56,154 nt of DNA from Paulinella micropora (Eukaryota > Cercozoa > Imbricatea > Euglyphida): the NCBI GenBank assembly GCA_009731375.1, contig BJOX01000114.1:131367-187520 (forward strand). Reading direction: 5' to 3'. The notes beneath the pieces are model-generated. The model was not told the DNA's origin. It did not search any database and worked only from the letters and a program-made list of their open reading frames with translations. Within the stretch, counting starts at the first letter, position 1. Each line of letters starts with the position of its first letter. The translations under genes were made by a program, and so were the position numbers. Below, in pieces: positions 21,141-30,676 of the stretch.

Positions 21141-24100
21141 TCACTGCCTTCGTCGTCTGGCGCGGATTTCTTTGCCTGGTGGAGGACCACCAACAAAAGT
21201 CAGATCGAACTTTGACTGTTCGAGAATGTCCCAGATCTTATTAGGGATTCCGCCCAACGATAATTCAAAAGGGACATCAAGCACTCCTCTTGGCAGTGTC
21301 TGAATGGTCCACGCAGTGTAATCCTTGTCTCTGGGAGTAATTGTATCATCCCATGTCTCGAGACTTTTTGCGTCTTTATATACTGGCAGATAATGTCTTG
21401 CCTTTGGATCCTCAACCGGGTCCATACTTCTCCAGAACTGGAGTATCGGTTGTACTATCTTTGCGGCTGATGATATTTTGAGTGTCCGTGTGACACGCAT
21501 CTGTCGTGGGACCGCCACGACCCGCATCAAGTATAAGTCTGAGAGAGTGTCATCAGCGACATGTTGTTCCGCTGGTCTCATCAGATAGAAAACATTTTTC
21601 ACCCATGCGATGGTTGCTATCGCATCGCCTTCCTTCCATCGCTCATGGACAATCTCAACGTTGCCCGCGTTTGGGTCAGTGTCCGTCCCCTCCTCCTCCT
21701 GGTGGACGTCCTTTGATCTCATCGACCTCATCGCCTTCCTCGGTTGGTCGTTGATAAGATCATTCCGCGCTCTCCTTAGCTGCGCCTCTGTGATCTTCTC
21801 CTTCTTTCCGCTATGCTCTCGCGGAGACTTGGACTGAGTCCCCACCGCGCTTATGCGGTCAGTCTTCTCCTTGCTGTCCACCTCACTCTCCTCCTTCTCA
21901 GCTATCGGTGCCCGATAAGCATCGTCTTGGTCTATGCCAGCCTCCTTGTGGATGGGCGGCACCTCTTTGAAATCATCCTTCATCCGTTTTAACGCCTCCT
22001 CAACGGATTCATCTTCCAGTAAGAAGGGATCATACTTAATCAGCCTTCTTACATTCACAATTTGCACCTTCCCTCTACCCCTGATCTTGTAATTCAGAGG
22101 TCCCGTCTGTTCCATAATCTGATAAGGTCCTTTCCAGTGAGTGAACAGCTTAGAGCTGACTCCCTTCGGGACTTGAGGATGGTACAATAGTACAATATCC
22201 CCGACCTGGAACTTGATCTGATCCAAGTGCGCTTGTCGCACCCCTTCAGCATCAGTCTTTCGGCGCTCCGCCTCTCTATGCGCCCTGACTATTTGTTCCG
22301 CCTCCATCTTCACTCTAAGTCTCATCCCAAACAACTCATCCGCATCCGCCCAAGTGTCTTTTGGGTGAAGGAGCGAAGTCGGGATATCAGGCTCACGCCC
22401 ATATACTAACTGATATGGCGAGATTGAGCTCTTCGAGCCTCCTAACGCCGTAGAGGGTAGACAGTTCATTGCAAACGCAAATGATGGTGCTGCCTCGACC
22501 CATGCTCTTTGATTCTCCTTCTTCGTGCAATACATCTTTAGCGAGGCTTTGAGGGGTCTGTGTACCCGCTCGATTTTCCCATTTGCTCGCGGGTTATAGG
22601 CAGTAACATATTGCCATTTCATCCCGTAATACTTAGATAGTTTGTCGATGACCTCGTTATTAAAGTCCGAGCCTCGATCAGAACATATCTTTCTTGGTAC
22701 TCCGATCTGTGAGATGATCCTATCGATCAGCGCCTCGGCCGTCGTCTTGCCGGTAACGTCTTTGACAGGGATGATCCACACATAGTTGGTGGCTCTGTCA
22801 ATAGCCGTAAGGAGGTATTTGTAACCATCCTTCGATTCTGGGAAAGGTCCCACATGATCAATGTGTATAAACTCAAACATCCCCGCATGAAGAGGAAATT
22901 CGCCAATCAGGCCGAAATTTGCCTTCAGTGGTGTTTTGTTTATCTTGCACGGGATGCATGCATCCACCGCCTGATCTATCTCCTCCTTCATCTTCTTCCA
23001 CCAGAATCGCCTCGCTACGAACATATGAGTTCGTTGTCGACCCGGATGCGCCAAAAGTGGGCAATTGTGGGCTGCGACAAATATAAATCGTCTCAGACTC
23101 TCCGGTACCCAAAGGGTCCATTTGTCCGGCTGTGACGCATAGCGACCGTGAAGGCCCTTGTACCACAGTAGACCATCTCTCCATCCCATCTCCTTCATCT
23201 GATCTTTGATCGCTTTCGTCATCCGTAGCTCATCCGGGTTCTGATATAACTGTATCAGTTCTTTAAACTCCGGATCTTGAGCCTGTTGTTGCCTCCATGC
23301 GGTAGGCGAGGCTATATGGATAGTACCATCTTCTAGCCGTACCCCGATTCTTTCCGGGTCATCGTCTAGGTCACTTCTCCGCTCTTGAGGAGGCTCCGCA
23401 TAAACTTCCTGCGTCTCCTCTTCCTCTCTTATGTTCGCCTTCGCATTCTCATATACCTCATAGGACCACTCAGCGTCCTCCTGGGTATGTAGCTCACAAC
23501 ATATCCCGTGATCCGGGCCTTGTGGACTGTACCGTAGACCTGTGCGGTCATATCGGACTCCACTCGCCATCTCCATCGCCTCAATGTGGCTGACCTCATA
23601 CACCTTGTCAGTGGACAAGTCTTCCATCTCCACCGTGGACACCAACGCCGATACTTCTGAGTTAAACTCTAGCCTAGAGAGGCTATCAGCGACCACATTT
23701 CGCTTTCCCGGTAGATGGACCATTGTAAAATCGAAACAAGACAAGAACGCTTGCCACCGCGCCAGCCGTCCCGTCTGTTCATGATTCATCAACCATAACA
23801 GGTTATGATGATCAGTTCTGACAGTAAATTGAGGTCCTCCCCACAAATACTCTCTGAGCCTCTTGAGGGCCCATACTACCGCCAACGCCTCTCTTTGCCT
23901 TGTGCAATAGTTTCTCTCCGCCGCACACAACTTCCTACTAATAAACATGATTGGGCGTAATTTCTTCTCCTCATCCTCTTGTTGTAATACAGCCCCAATC
24001 GCAAACTTAGATGCGTCTGTATCGACTACGAATTGTTTCGTAAAGTCGGGCATCGTTAACACCAGTCCTCCGTCTTTCGGGTCTTTGTAAATGAGATCTT

Positions 24101-25928
24101 TGAGCGCATGAAACGCTTGCAAAGCCTCTTCGTCCCACTTCTCAAAGTCTCCAAAATCTATCATTTTCTCCACTTTAGCCCGTGTTGCACCCCAATCGGG
24201 TATAAACTGGCTATAGTATTGCGCCATCGCAAGGAATGAGTGCAATTCAGTGCGGTTCTTCGGTATCGGTCGATTCATAATCTCCTCCCTCTTCTCTTTG
24301 GATATCGAGACTCGATTATGGGAGATCTCGTACCCTAAGTATGTCACACTCGTCTTGGCAAGTTGACACTTCTTTAGATTGCACTTCAGGCCAAAAGCTC
24401 CGATGCGCCTGAATATATCGGACAAATGATCGATATGCTCCTCCATTGTGTTAGAGTATACGATAATGTCATCGATATAGCAAAATGCATATTCTCCCGC
24501 CTTCTGTCCCCGCCTTCTCATAAAGCCACCGTCAGACAAATCATCGTACTGACTGCTCAACATCTTCTGCATCGCCTTCTGGAAAAGTCCTGGGGCTTGC
24601 TTGAGGCCCATCGGAAGCACTTTCCATTGGTATATTTCCATACCCACCACAAACGCCGTCAGCCATCTGGACTTTTCCTCCAGTGGTATCTGCCAGAAGC
24701 CATTCTTAAGGTCAATGACCGAATAGAATTTTGCATTCCGCAGTACTCTCCTTCCTTCTTCTAATGTCGGGAGAGGATTTCTCTCTTCCTCCAGCACCTT
24801 GTTAACACGAGCATAGTTAACTGTCAGGCGCCATTCTCCTCCTGGCTTCGGCACTATTCTCGGTTGTGAGACTATTGGAGATGTTGATCTCTCAATAAAG
24901 TCCTCATTGAGCAGCTGTCTTGCTAGCTCCTCCGCTATCTTCGCCTCATGTATACTCAAATTCGCCCTTCGTGGTGCCGGTGACGGCTCCGCACCCGGTA
25001 TTTTGTAAATAACCGCAGTGAAATCTTCAGGCTTGACACCACCTGCATGTGGAGGGTCAAAAATTTCCTTGTTCGCCTCTAATTTGGCTTTTAAAAGCTC
25101 CTTCTCCTTCTCCGTGCCTACTCCTTCTTCCAATATTTTCCGCGCCGCCTCTTGAAAATCTTCATCAGACATCTGCTTATGCTGCTTGAGGGGTTCTCTG
25201 TCCTCCTCCAAGCCTAAGTCCTCTTCCGAGACATCATCTAGGCCCGTCTTTTCATACGTGACCGTGTCCGGCTCATCATCTTTACCGAGCTCCACCAGCA
25301 TGTCAATGAGTCTCGCGTATTGCAAAGGAGCTTTACGGGTGTAAAAACCATCAAAGCATGTGAATGCTTGCGGTATCAATTTCAACTTGTCGAGGTCTCT
25401 GAGCTTCCGCTTGTATGCACTGCTCTGCTCACGAGTTCCCATACGACAAGCCACCACTAGCTGTTGCTTGCGAGAGGGTACCGGTATAGGATGATCAATA
25501 AGCCGGTCCCTTATTTCCTGCGCCCATATCGCCTTCTCATTATATGGCAGGATAATAGTATACGGCTTATTATTTTCGAATAAAGTCCGTAAGCATTTCT
25601 TCACTTCAGACAGTGAACGCGGCCACGTGGGCTCGTCACCCCAGAAATCAGTAATAAAACTTTTAATAGTTTCTGGTGGAGTATCCGGGATTCGCCCCGT
25701 TCTCCTTGGTACAAACGCCTCCCTTTTTTCTTCTCCTACTTTCGCATGGAAACAGTATCCGTTAGTAAAACAGTATCCGTTAGTCTCTCCTTCCGCGAAT
25801 CTCGCCAACGACCGGCCTCTTTGTGCGACACATATAATCTCCTCCTTTCGCTTCTCGATTAAGTCATCAATAGACTTTTTGTCCCAATGGCATGTCGGAA
25901 CTGTGACAGTGCACACTTGGGATCCCAA
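21141..25928 (-). CDS. Gypsy-1 pol: reverse transcriptase, RNase H, integrase
   Basis: 1595 codons from the first TTG; the frame is open from about 25951. In order (rough residues): RT 330-520 with WRLTVNYARVNK, VLPMGLKQAPGLFQKAM and the active site YIDDIIVYS near 485; RNase H from about 625 with FVVDTDASKFAIGAVLQQ and an ADSLSR end near 750; an acidic linker; integrase zinc finger with HPGRQRTH and CIPCK near 955-995; integrase catalytic D,D,E in HIDHVG, CSDRGSDFNN and NPRANGKIER; GPY/F module at HWKGPYQI near 1266. A C-terminal extension of about 300 residues ends GGPPPGKEIRARRRRQ. It makes and inserts the cDNA in a particle. It overlaps pro by up to 90 bases in the -1 frame. No chromodomain is visible. 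The extension is conserved in Gypsy-2. Confidence 0.93.
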   Translation of the reverse strand: MGSQVCTVTVPTCHWDKKSIDDLIEKRKEEIICVAQRGRSLARFAEGETNGYCFTNGYCFHAKVGEEKREAFVPRRTGRIPDTPPETIKSFITDFWGDEPTWPRSLSEVKKCLRTLFENNKPYTIILPYNEKAIWAQEIRDRLIDHPIPVPSRKQQLVVACRMGTREQSSAYKRKLRDLDKLKLIPQAFTCFDGFYTRKAPLQYARLIDMLVELGKDDEPDTVTYEKTGLDDVSEEDLGLEEDREPLKQHKQMSDEDFQEAARKILEEGVGTEKEKELLKAKLEANKEIFDPPHAGGVKPEDFTAVIYKIPGAEPSPAPRRANLSIHEAKIAEELARQLLNEDFIERSTSPIVSQPRIVPKPGGEWRLTVNYARVNKVLEEERNPLPTLEEGRRVLRNAKFYSVIDLKNGFWQIPLEEKSRWLTAFVVGMEIYQWKVLPMGLKQAPGLFQKAMQKMLSSQYDDLSDGGFMRRRGQKAGEYAFCYIDDIIVYSNTMEEHIDHLSDIFRRIGAFGLKCNLKKCQLAKTSVTYLGYEISHNRVSISKEKREEIMNRPIPKNRTELHSFLAMAQYYSQFIPDWGATRAKVEKMIDFGDFEKWDEEALQAFHALKDLIYKDPKDGGLVLTMPDFTKQFVVDTDASKFAIGAVLQQEDEEKKLRPIMFISRKLCAAERNYCTRQREALAVVWALKRLREYLWGGPQFTVRTDHHNLLWLMNHEQTGRLARWQAFLSCFDFTMVHLPGKRNVVADSLSRLEFNSEVSALVSTVEMEDLSTDKVYEVSHIEAMEMASGVRYDRTGLRYSPQGPDHGICCELHTQEDAEWSYEVYENAKANIREEEETQEVYAEPPQERRSDLDDDPERIGVRLEDGTIHIASPTAWRQQQAQDPEFKELIQLYQNPDELRMTKAIKDQMKEMGWRDGLLWYKGLHGRYASQPDKWTLWVPESLRRFIFVAAHNCPLLAHPGRQRTHMFVARRFWWKKMKEEIDQAVDACIPCKINKTPLKANFGLIGEFPLHAGMFEFIHIDHVGPFPESKDGYKYLLTAIDRATNYVWIIPVKDVTGKTTAEALIDRIISQIGVPRKICSDRGSDFNNEVIDKLSKYYGMKWQYVTAYNPRANGKIERVHRPLKASLKMYCTKKENQRAWVEAAPSFAFAMNCLPSTALGGSKSSISPYQLVYGREPDIPTSLLHPKDTWADADELFGMRLRVKMEAEQIVRAHREAERRKTDAEGVRQAHLDQIKFQVGDIVLLYHPQVPKGVSSKLFTHWKGPYQIMEQTGPLNYKIRGRGKVQIVNVRRLIKYDPFLLEDESVEEALKRMKDDFKEVPPIHKEAGIDQDDAYRAPIAEKEESEVDSKEKTDRISAVGTQSKSPREHSGKKEKITEAQLRRARNDLINDQPRKAMRSMRSKDVHQEEEGTDTDPNAGNVEIVHERWKEGDAIATIAWVKNVFYLMRPAEQHVADDTLSDLYLMRVVAVPRQMRVTRTLKISSAAKIVQPILQFWRSMDPVEDPKARHYLPVYKDAKSLETWDDTITPRDKDYTAWTIQTLPRGVLDVPFELSLGGIPNKIWDILEQSKFDLTFVGGPPPGKEIRARRRRQ

Positions 25929-26953
25929 TTGTCGGTCCAGGACAGTTCATCCGGTCTTACGACATGGGGGTGAACGTACACCTCAAGTGCCTCATGTGCG
26001 ATGGCCATCTTTTTGTGATCCGTCGCTAGACTCAGCTCATAAGCCTCATAAGAGTCAGTAGCGTTGAAGGGATCAATATCGTTCTCTTCTCCTCTTTTTA
26101 CTCCATATATCACTCGCCGTGCGGCGCAATCAATCACAGCCCCCATCGTAGCCAATCGGTCATACGATAGTAATATTGACCCGTGGTAACCGGGGACGAC
26201 ATAGAGGTCCATACGGTATACTCGTGCGGATTTCAATTTAAAGGTCAGTGTGATGATTCCCGTGATATCCGTCCGGCTGCTCACTTCTTTGAGAGTGCCC
26301 GTTGACTTTTTTATATTTCCGTCCACCCAGTCCCGGTATCGATTTAAAAACTTCCGGCCGACAATATTAATATTCGCCATCGTATCATTACCAACTTTTA
26401 ATATTGTCTTCAATGTTTCACAATAAAGTTCCGTATAACACAGAGCATCGGGCCTGTGTATATTGGCTGCGAGAACAAGAACTTTACGTTCCAAATTTTG
26501 GAGTCTTGTCTCTAAGTTTTTCAACTCCTCCTTCTTCTCCTCCTGCTTCACCTCATTAACATTTTTATTATTCTGCGGTACTGGTGCGTTTACTATTTGA
26601 GCGACATTGTCTTGTGGTACTTGAGTACACACATTGTCTTTTTGCTCGCCACCCGCCGCGACCGTAGACATTGAGTCTGTTCGTGGTTGTTTGCTTGGCC
26701 GAGGCGATACGTCTGCCATTGGCCTCCTCGCCTCCATCGCAAGTCTCGCCTTCCTATTTGCATCAGTTATCATTGGTAACCGTGCTGTATGAACGGGTAT
26801 GAGACTACCTTGGGGCTGCAGTCTCTGTGTACCCACATCTTTGTTTTCACATAGAGGAAGCGTTGGCCCAGTCTGCACAACAGCATTAGAAAGCACTGTG
26901 ACTTTAGGGTTAAACTTCACAGTCTTCTCCTTCCTCTCTTCTTCCCCCTCCAG
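25859..26953 (-). CDS. Gypsy-1 protease region (pro)
   Basis: Open from just after the gag UGA, in the same frame as gag, to a TAA at 25859. The N-terminal part is Lys/Glu/Gln-rich with a likely coiled coil (EEKKEELKNLETRLQNLERK). The retropepsin-like core follows: ILKVGNDTMANINIVGRKFL, and a C-terminal MDLYVVPGYHGSILLSYDRL / GAVIDCAARRVIYG block that resembles the usual flap-to-C-terminal part. The catalytic motif reads D-T-M-A where retropepsins have D-T/S-G-A. Expected to mature gag and pol. Expression would need UGA readthrough from gag or independent initiation. The protease call is from fold pattern and position. Confidence 0.65.
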   Translation of the reverse strand: MEGEEERKEKTVKFNPKVTVLSNAVVQTGPTLPLCENKDVGTQRLQPQGSLIPVHTARLPMITDANRKARLAMEARRPMADVSPRPSKQPRTDSMSTVAAGGEQKDNVCTQVPQDNVAQIVNAPVPQNNKNVNEVKQEEKKEELKNLETRLQNLERKVLVLAANIHRPDALCYTELYCETLKTILKVGNDTMANINIVGRKFLNRYRDWVDGNIKKSTGTLKEVSSRTDITGIITLTFKLKSARVYRMDLYVVPGYHGSILLSYDRLATMGAVIDCAARRVIYGVKRGEENDIDPFNATDSYEAYELSLATDHKKMAIAHEALEVYVHPHVVRPDELSWTDNWDPKCALSQFRHAIGTKSLLMT

Positions 26954-29653
26954 TCATTCCACCACCTCGAAACGATTACCTTGAGTAGTGTCCGGGTAGG
27001 ATGACGTATCGGTCTCCGAGGCAGTGTTGTAGGCCTGAGCTCGACCGAAATTTGGGTTGGAGCTTGCCCACGAGCCTCCTCCTCCTCTGGGTGGGGGGGC
27101 TGGAGCTCGAACAGCTCTCCCTCCATAAGGGGTATATCCCCGACCTCCTCCTCTTCCTCTCTGAGGGGTTCCCTGCCACCTCGAGGCTCCTCTCCATGTT
27201 CCTCGTCCTCGTCCTCCTCCTCCTCCTCCTCCTCCTCCTCCTCCTGCTCCTCCTCCTCCTTCTCGTCCTCTTTGAGAGGCCTTTAAGTTCTTTTGTCTCT
27301 CCCTTTCCTCCTTCTTCTCCTTCATCCTCTTCATGTAGGTAATGATTGCCTCTCGTAACTCCTCATCATCACACATATTGGCATACCAACCTTCGTTCAC
27401 AGCGGCAATCTGAAGCATATTGAAAAGGCCCGGTTCCTTGCCTTCCGTCCTGCTCAGAAAATTTGCCCTTGCTGTTGGGTTCTGCCTATCATGATTGAAA
27501 GAGCAGTCTCTGTTCTCCATCTGTGCCTTACACTGCAAGCCCGCGAACCACCTCCAACATGCGGTCTTCAGGTCTGGCTCTCTCTGACTCTTCCAACCGG
27601 CAACTCTGCTTGTGTACGTGGCTTGTGCGCCAACAGGTACACCGCCTGCCTGTGCCGTATGTGCCTCCGTGAGCGAGTCCATGTTTGAGCATGCACTCAT
27701 CACTTCTTGAAACAGTGCTGACGGAGCAACGCTTTGAACCGTATTTTCGAACACGTGTGTCTCGAGGAAGTTCTTGGACTTCACTGAGCTAAACGTCGAG
27801 CATTGTTGTATGAGCTGAGTAAGCTTACTCGGGTTAACTGTGTGTAACGCCGAAAAGAAATAGAGGATGATCGACTTGCGGCCATAGAATAGCCCATAGG
27901 AGGAAACTACCTCCGTAAGGGTCGCCGCCAAGCCAACAGCACTCCTCAAACTCATCGCCACTGTCTCAAAGATTTCAAATCCTATGAGAGTACCAGTGCA
28001 GAGATGCTGGTATCCATGAGATTGAAAATATGAAATGAGTGTGGCCACCGCCAGTTCACACTGAGCGTCTAGGCCTGTTGCATTGTTTCTCTTAATCTCC
28101 TCCTTCTTTCTCAAAAACTTGTACTGTGTCAGATCAAATCCCTCCGAGACTAGAGATTGGTCAAAAACAGTAACAAGGGCCTCGTATTCCTGCGTTTCGT
28201 CGCAAGGAAAAGCCTTCATGCAGGCATTGATCTCTTTGAGCTTGCTCAAAAGCGAAGCATCAGAGTCTTTGTCTGAGCTCGTCTTGGCATATAGCATGAG
28301 ACTTGCCACTCCTCCTTTCTTCCCCTTGAAGGCATTTATGATGTTCTGTCTGTCCTTCTTCTCCGTGTTTGTGACCACCACCGTAGTTGAGCCCGAGGGT
28401 GCAGGGGCTGGTGGGGCAGGAGCTGGTGGGGTCAAATATGTCGGAGGGTGTGTCTTTGCACCACTCACTTTTGCTTTCATTCTTTCCAGTCTCATCGTCT
28501 TCTCGAACTCCTCATTCTCTTTCGCCTTCTTCTTCTCAGATATCACCAGCTTTTGAGCATGAGTGATAAAGGCCACCAATTCAGAAGCAGATCTGAGAAA
28601 ATTATATTTCTCCACATATTGGTCAACACCTGCTTTGTTGGCGACCGGTGGTGCGTTACTAAGTGATTTAAGGACAGAGTGATCCTTGGTAGGAATCCAT
28701 CTCTTCCATGCCTCCTTGTGCAGTAACGCACCCATCAACAGTCTGATCTTGGTCAGAACTCTGTCGGTCTTCTCTAACTCATCAATCACAGGATGAGTTT
28801 CTCCTGCTGCCTTAATGCTTTTTTCCATCTCTGCCTTCCCCTCCTCCAAGGCCTTTATTTCCATTGTAAAAAAATGAAATATGCCACTCGAGTTTTTCGA
28901 ACCCAGATTGGTCTTCATTTTTGTTACATCGACTGCCTCCTGACCAGTCGCGAGGAATCTGGCCGTTGCTCTTGGGTTTGTGTACTGGAGGTAACCCTCA
29001 CATCGTGGGCCGTATGTACGTTCCCAAATCAGGGTTTGAGTGTACACCCCAAAGATAGCATCGAGTAATTCAAGGTGGGTGTGTGTGTCCCCAAACTTGA
29101 TATGCTGTATCTTCTTTCTCTCTTCTGGATCAGAGACCAGTTTGCCGAGGAGCTGTGCTGTGTTTGATAATAGGATATAGACATCCTTTTTAGCACGACT
29201 TTTCTCTCTTCTTTGATCCTGAGGGATCCACACATAGGTATCCTTCTCTACCCCCATCTTGTTATCAAACTCTTCTTTAGTGAGGTCATAGTGGTCTTGC
29301 ACCCACTGTTGTTCCTCCACTGTGATCTCCTCTCCATCACTATGAATCAAGTCGATCATTTTTCGTCCTCCTCCTCCCGTGTAGGCAGGTGGTAAGGGAT
29401 TACCATATGCTCCTCCTCCTCCCGTCTCTTCTTGTTCAAATCCTCCTTCATCTTCGTCTCCTCCATATCTTCCTTCATCATCCCAGCCCTCTTCTACTCC
29501 TCCTCCTACTCCTTCATCTCCTCCTCCTCCTTCATTCAATCCTCCTCCTCCTCCTTCATTCAATCCTCTTCCTCCTCCTCCTCCTGCTTCTTCTTCTTCT
29601 CTTCTTTGATCTGCCTCCGAGAATTCACTCACTTCGGCGGTCTCTGTCGACAT
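26954..29653 (-). CDS. Gypsy-1 gag with CCCH-like finger and Gly/Arg-rich tail
   Basis: 899 codons starting at the ATG 29653 and ending in UGA followed by CTG. Residues 20-100 are Gly/Glu-rich low complexity. The middle (about 120-690) is helical and should form the capsid. Near residues 699-722 sits C-x8-C-x8-C-x3-H (CWRWFAGLQC, then RDCSFNH), like a CCCH RNA-binding finger and unlike the usual C-x2-C-x4-H-x4-C knuckle. A Lys/Glu/Arg helix (MKRMKEKKEERERQKN), a poly-Gly and Arg-Gly tract, and a short C-terminus ending RFEVVE follow. It packages element RNA. Unusually long for a gypsy gag. No CCHC knuckle was found anywhere in the element. Confidence 0.85.
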   Translation of the reverse strand: MSTETAEVSEFSEADQRREEEEAGGGGGRGLNEGGGGGLNEGGGGDEGVGGGVEEGWDDEGRYGGDEDEGGFEQEETGGGGAYGNPLPPAYTGGGGRKMIDLIHSDGEEITVEEQQWVQDHYDLTKEEFDNKMGVEKDTYVWIPQDQRREKSRAKKDVYILLSNTAQLLGKLVSDPEERKKIQHIKFGDTHTHLELLDAIFGVYTQTLIWERTYGPRCEGYLQYTNPRATARFLATGQEAVDVTKMKTNLGSKNSSGIFHFFTMEIKALEEGKAEMEKSIKAAGETHPVIDELEKTDRVLTKIRLLMGALLHKEAWKRWIPTKDHSVLKSLSNAPPVANKAGVDQYVEKYNFLRSASELVAFITHAQKLVISEKKKAKENEEFEKTMRLERMKAKVSGAKTHPPTYLTPPAPAPPAPAPSGSTTVVVTNTEKKDRQNIINAFKGKKGGVASLMLYAKTSSDKDSDASLLSKLKEINACMKAFPCDETQEYEALVTVFDQSLVSEGFDLTQYKFLRKKEEIKRNNATGLDAQCELAVATLISYFQSHGYQHLCTGTLIGFEIFETVAMSLRSAVGLAATLTEVVSSYGLFYGRKSIILYFFSALHTVNPSKLTQLIQQCSTFSSVKSKNFLETHVFENTVQSVAPSALFQEVMSACSNMDSLTEAHTAQAGGVPVGAQATYTSRVAGWKSQREPDLKTACWRWFAGLQCKAQMENRDCSFNHDRQNPTARANFLSRTEGKEPGLFNMLQIAAVNEGWYANMCDDEELREAIITYMKRMKEKKEERERQKNLKASQRGREGGGGAGGGGGGGGGGGRGRGTWRGASRWQGTPQRGRGGGRGYTPYGGRAVRAPAPPPRGGGGSWASSNPNFGRAQAYNTASETDTSSYPDTTQGNRFEVVE

Positions 29654-30427
29654 GATGTCGTAGTAGTGATCAACAGGAGGACAGTGTCAGCTCCTATGTT
29701 TGGTTTTTGTTCGTTTGTGTTCTGTTCCTCCTTCAGTCGATTGACTAGTGAAGAGAGAAACTAATAGAGAGGGTAGGATAAGATTCCCTGTCCTCTATGA
29801 AACACTGTTTGTATGTTTGTTTTTGTTTGAGAAAAATAGTCTTTGAGACTTTCTCCGATTTCTTGTTCTCCTTACTCAGATTACTTTCTCCTCCTTCTTT
29901 TCTATATTGTATCTAGTATGAGGCACTTGGACCTACACACAGATAGTAATAGAGAAGCTAGAAAAGCTCTCCTTGAGAAGTCGACAGTCGGTCGGATAGG
30001 TTCTCAGACCTACCTTTAGAAAACGATCAGAGATTTGCAAAAATACTCTGACGTATGTGTGAGATAATGCAGATAAATGCACAAACTAGAAGGGTAGAGT
30101 GTTGTGCTCCTGTCCCTATGCTTGTTTGTGTTTTGTGTGTGTTCCTTCACTCTTCTGTCCACCTCCTTCTTCTTGGTCTCTGTGTGAGAACAGCAAGAAC
30201 GACAGAGAGTTTGTATCTGATGTCTCCTTGTGAGCACACAGATACTGATTGGGCTAGAGGGTACGAGACACCTGCTTGAGACCAATCAAATTATTTGTTT
30301 TGTGAAAGAGTTATGAGGGAGCTGTGTTGGAGTATTTGTTTTCGTCTGACGTCCCCGTGTGAGACAGGTCAGTGAAAATTCACTCTGTTGCCTGTGTGGC
30401 AAAGCAGAAAGAAATCACCCTAGTGAT
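29654..30427 (-). other. Gypsy-1 leader between 5' LTR and gag
   Basis: About 780 bases with no long frame. It holds repeated GTTTGT/GTTTTTGT-like motifs and the start of the element RNA after the primer site. Packaging signals are expected here but none can be pointed to. Confidence 0.5.
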
Positions 30428-30439
30428 GTGGACTCCAAA
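30428..30439 (-). promoter_or_regulatory. Gypsy-1 primer binding site candidate
   Basis: The sense strand after the 5' LTR reads TTTGGAGTCCAC. Gypsy-2 has TTTGGAGTCCAT at the same place. A TGG start two bases after the LTR is the usual form of a tRNA 3'-end complement; the tRNA is not identified. Confidence 0.6.
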
Positions 30440-30676
30440 TGTAATGCCCCCAACGATAGCTCGTAAAAAGTCGGTAATACAACCAAACACAGTCCTCAAG
30501 AATGAGAATGATGTCTCGTTGTATTAGCTCAGTGAAGCCAAAAAGGAAAACGGCAACAGACCAGGAATAAAATGGCATCAGGTCCAATCCGGACAAATAA
30601 TACTGAAAAACAAGCTGGTGCACCTGTCACCAGGAAAAGGTACTTTTTACCGGCTATCCGGGGGGTGATGCCTACA
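30440..30676 (-). repeat. Gypsy-1 5' LTR
   Basis: 237 bp, one mismatch to the 3' LTR. Followed on the plus strand by GAAC, the second copy of the target duplication. Promoter and polyadenylation elements are expected inside but are not resolved. Confidence 0.95.

Larger units (their letters stand above)
20062..30676 (-). mobile_element. Gypsy-1: complete young Ty3/gypsy LTR retrotransposon
   Basis: A 10.6-kb element on the minus strand: 5' LTR (30440-30676), leader, gag, pro, pol, a long 3' UTR, polypurine tract and 3' LTR (20062-20298). The LTRs are 237 bp each and differ at one position (T/C near 20265 against 30645). LTR ends are TG...CA. The target duplication is GAAC. Domain order RT, RNase H, integrase places it in Ty3/gypsy. 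All three coding frames are open over their full length, so this copy may be competent if the gag/pro stop and pro/pol frame change are recoded. Inserted in the gag of Copia-1. Confidence 0.93.

Noticed and set aside
21141-22030. Chromodomain at the end of Gypsy-1 pol
   Set aside because: No chromo-type aromatic cage pattern after GPY/F; the extension is longer and of different composition.
29389-29764. Plus-strand Leu/Ser-rich frames opposite the gag N-terminus
   Set aside because: Antisense of the Gly/Glu-rich gag N-terminal region.
29654-30439. Possible env or extra gene in the Gypsy-1 leader
   Set aside because: Only short frames without signal peptide or membrane pattern; it lies between the 5' LTR and gag, where env does not occur.
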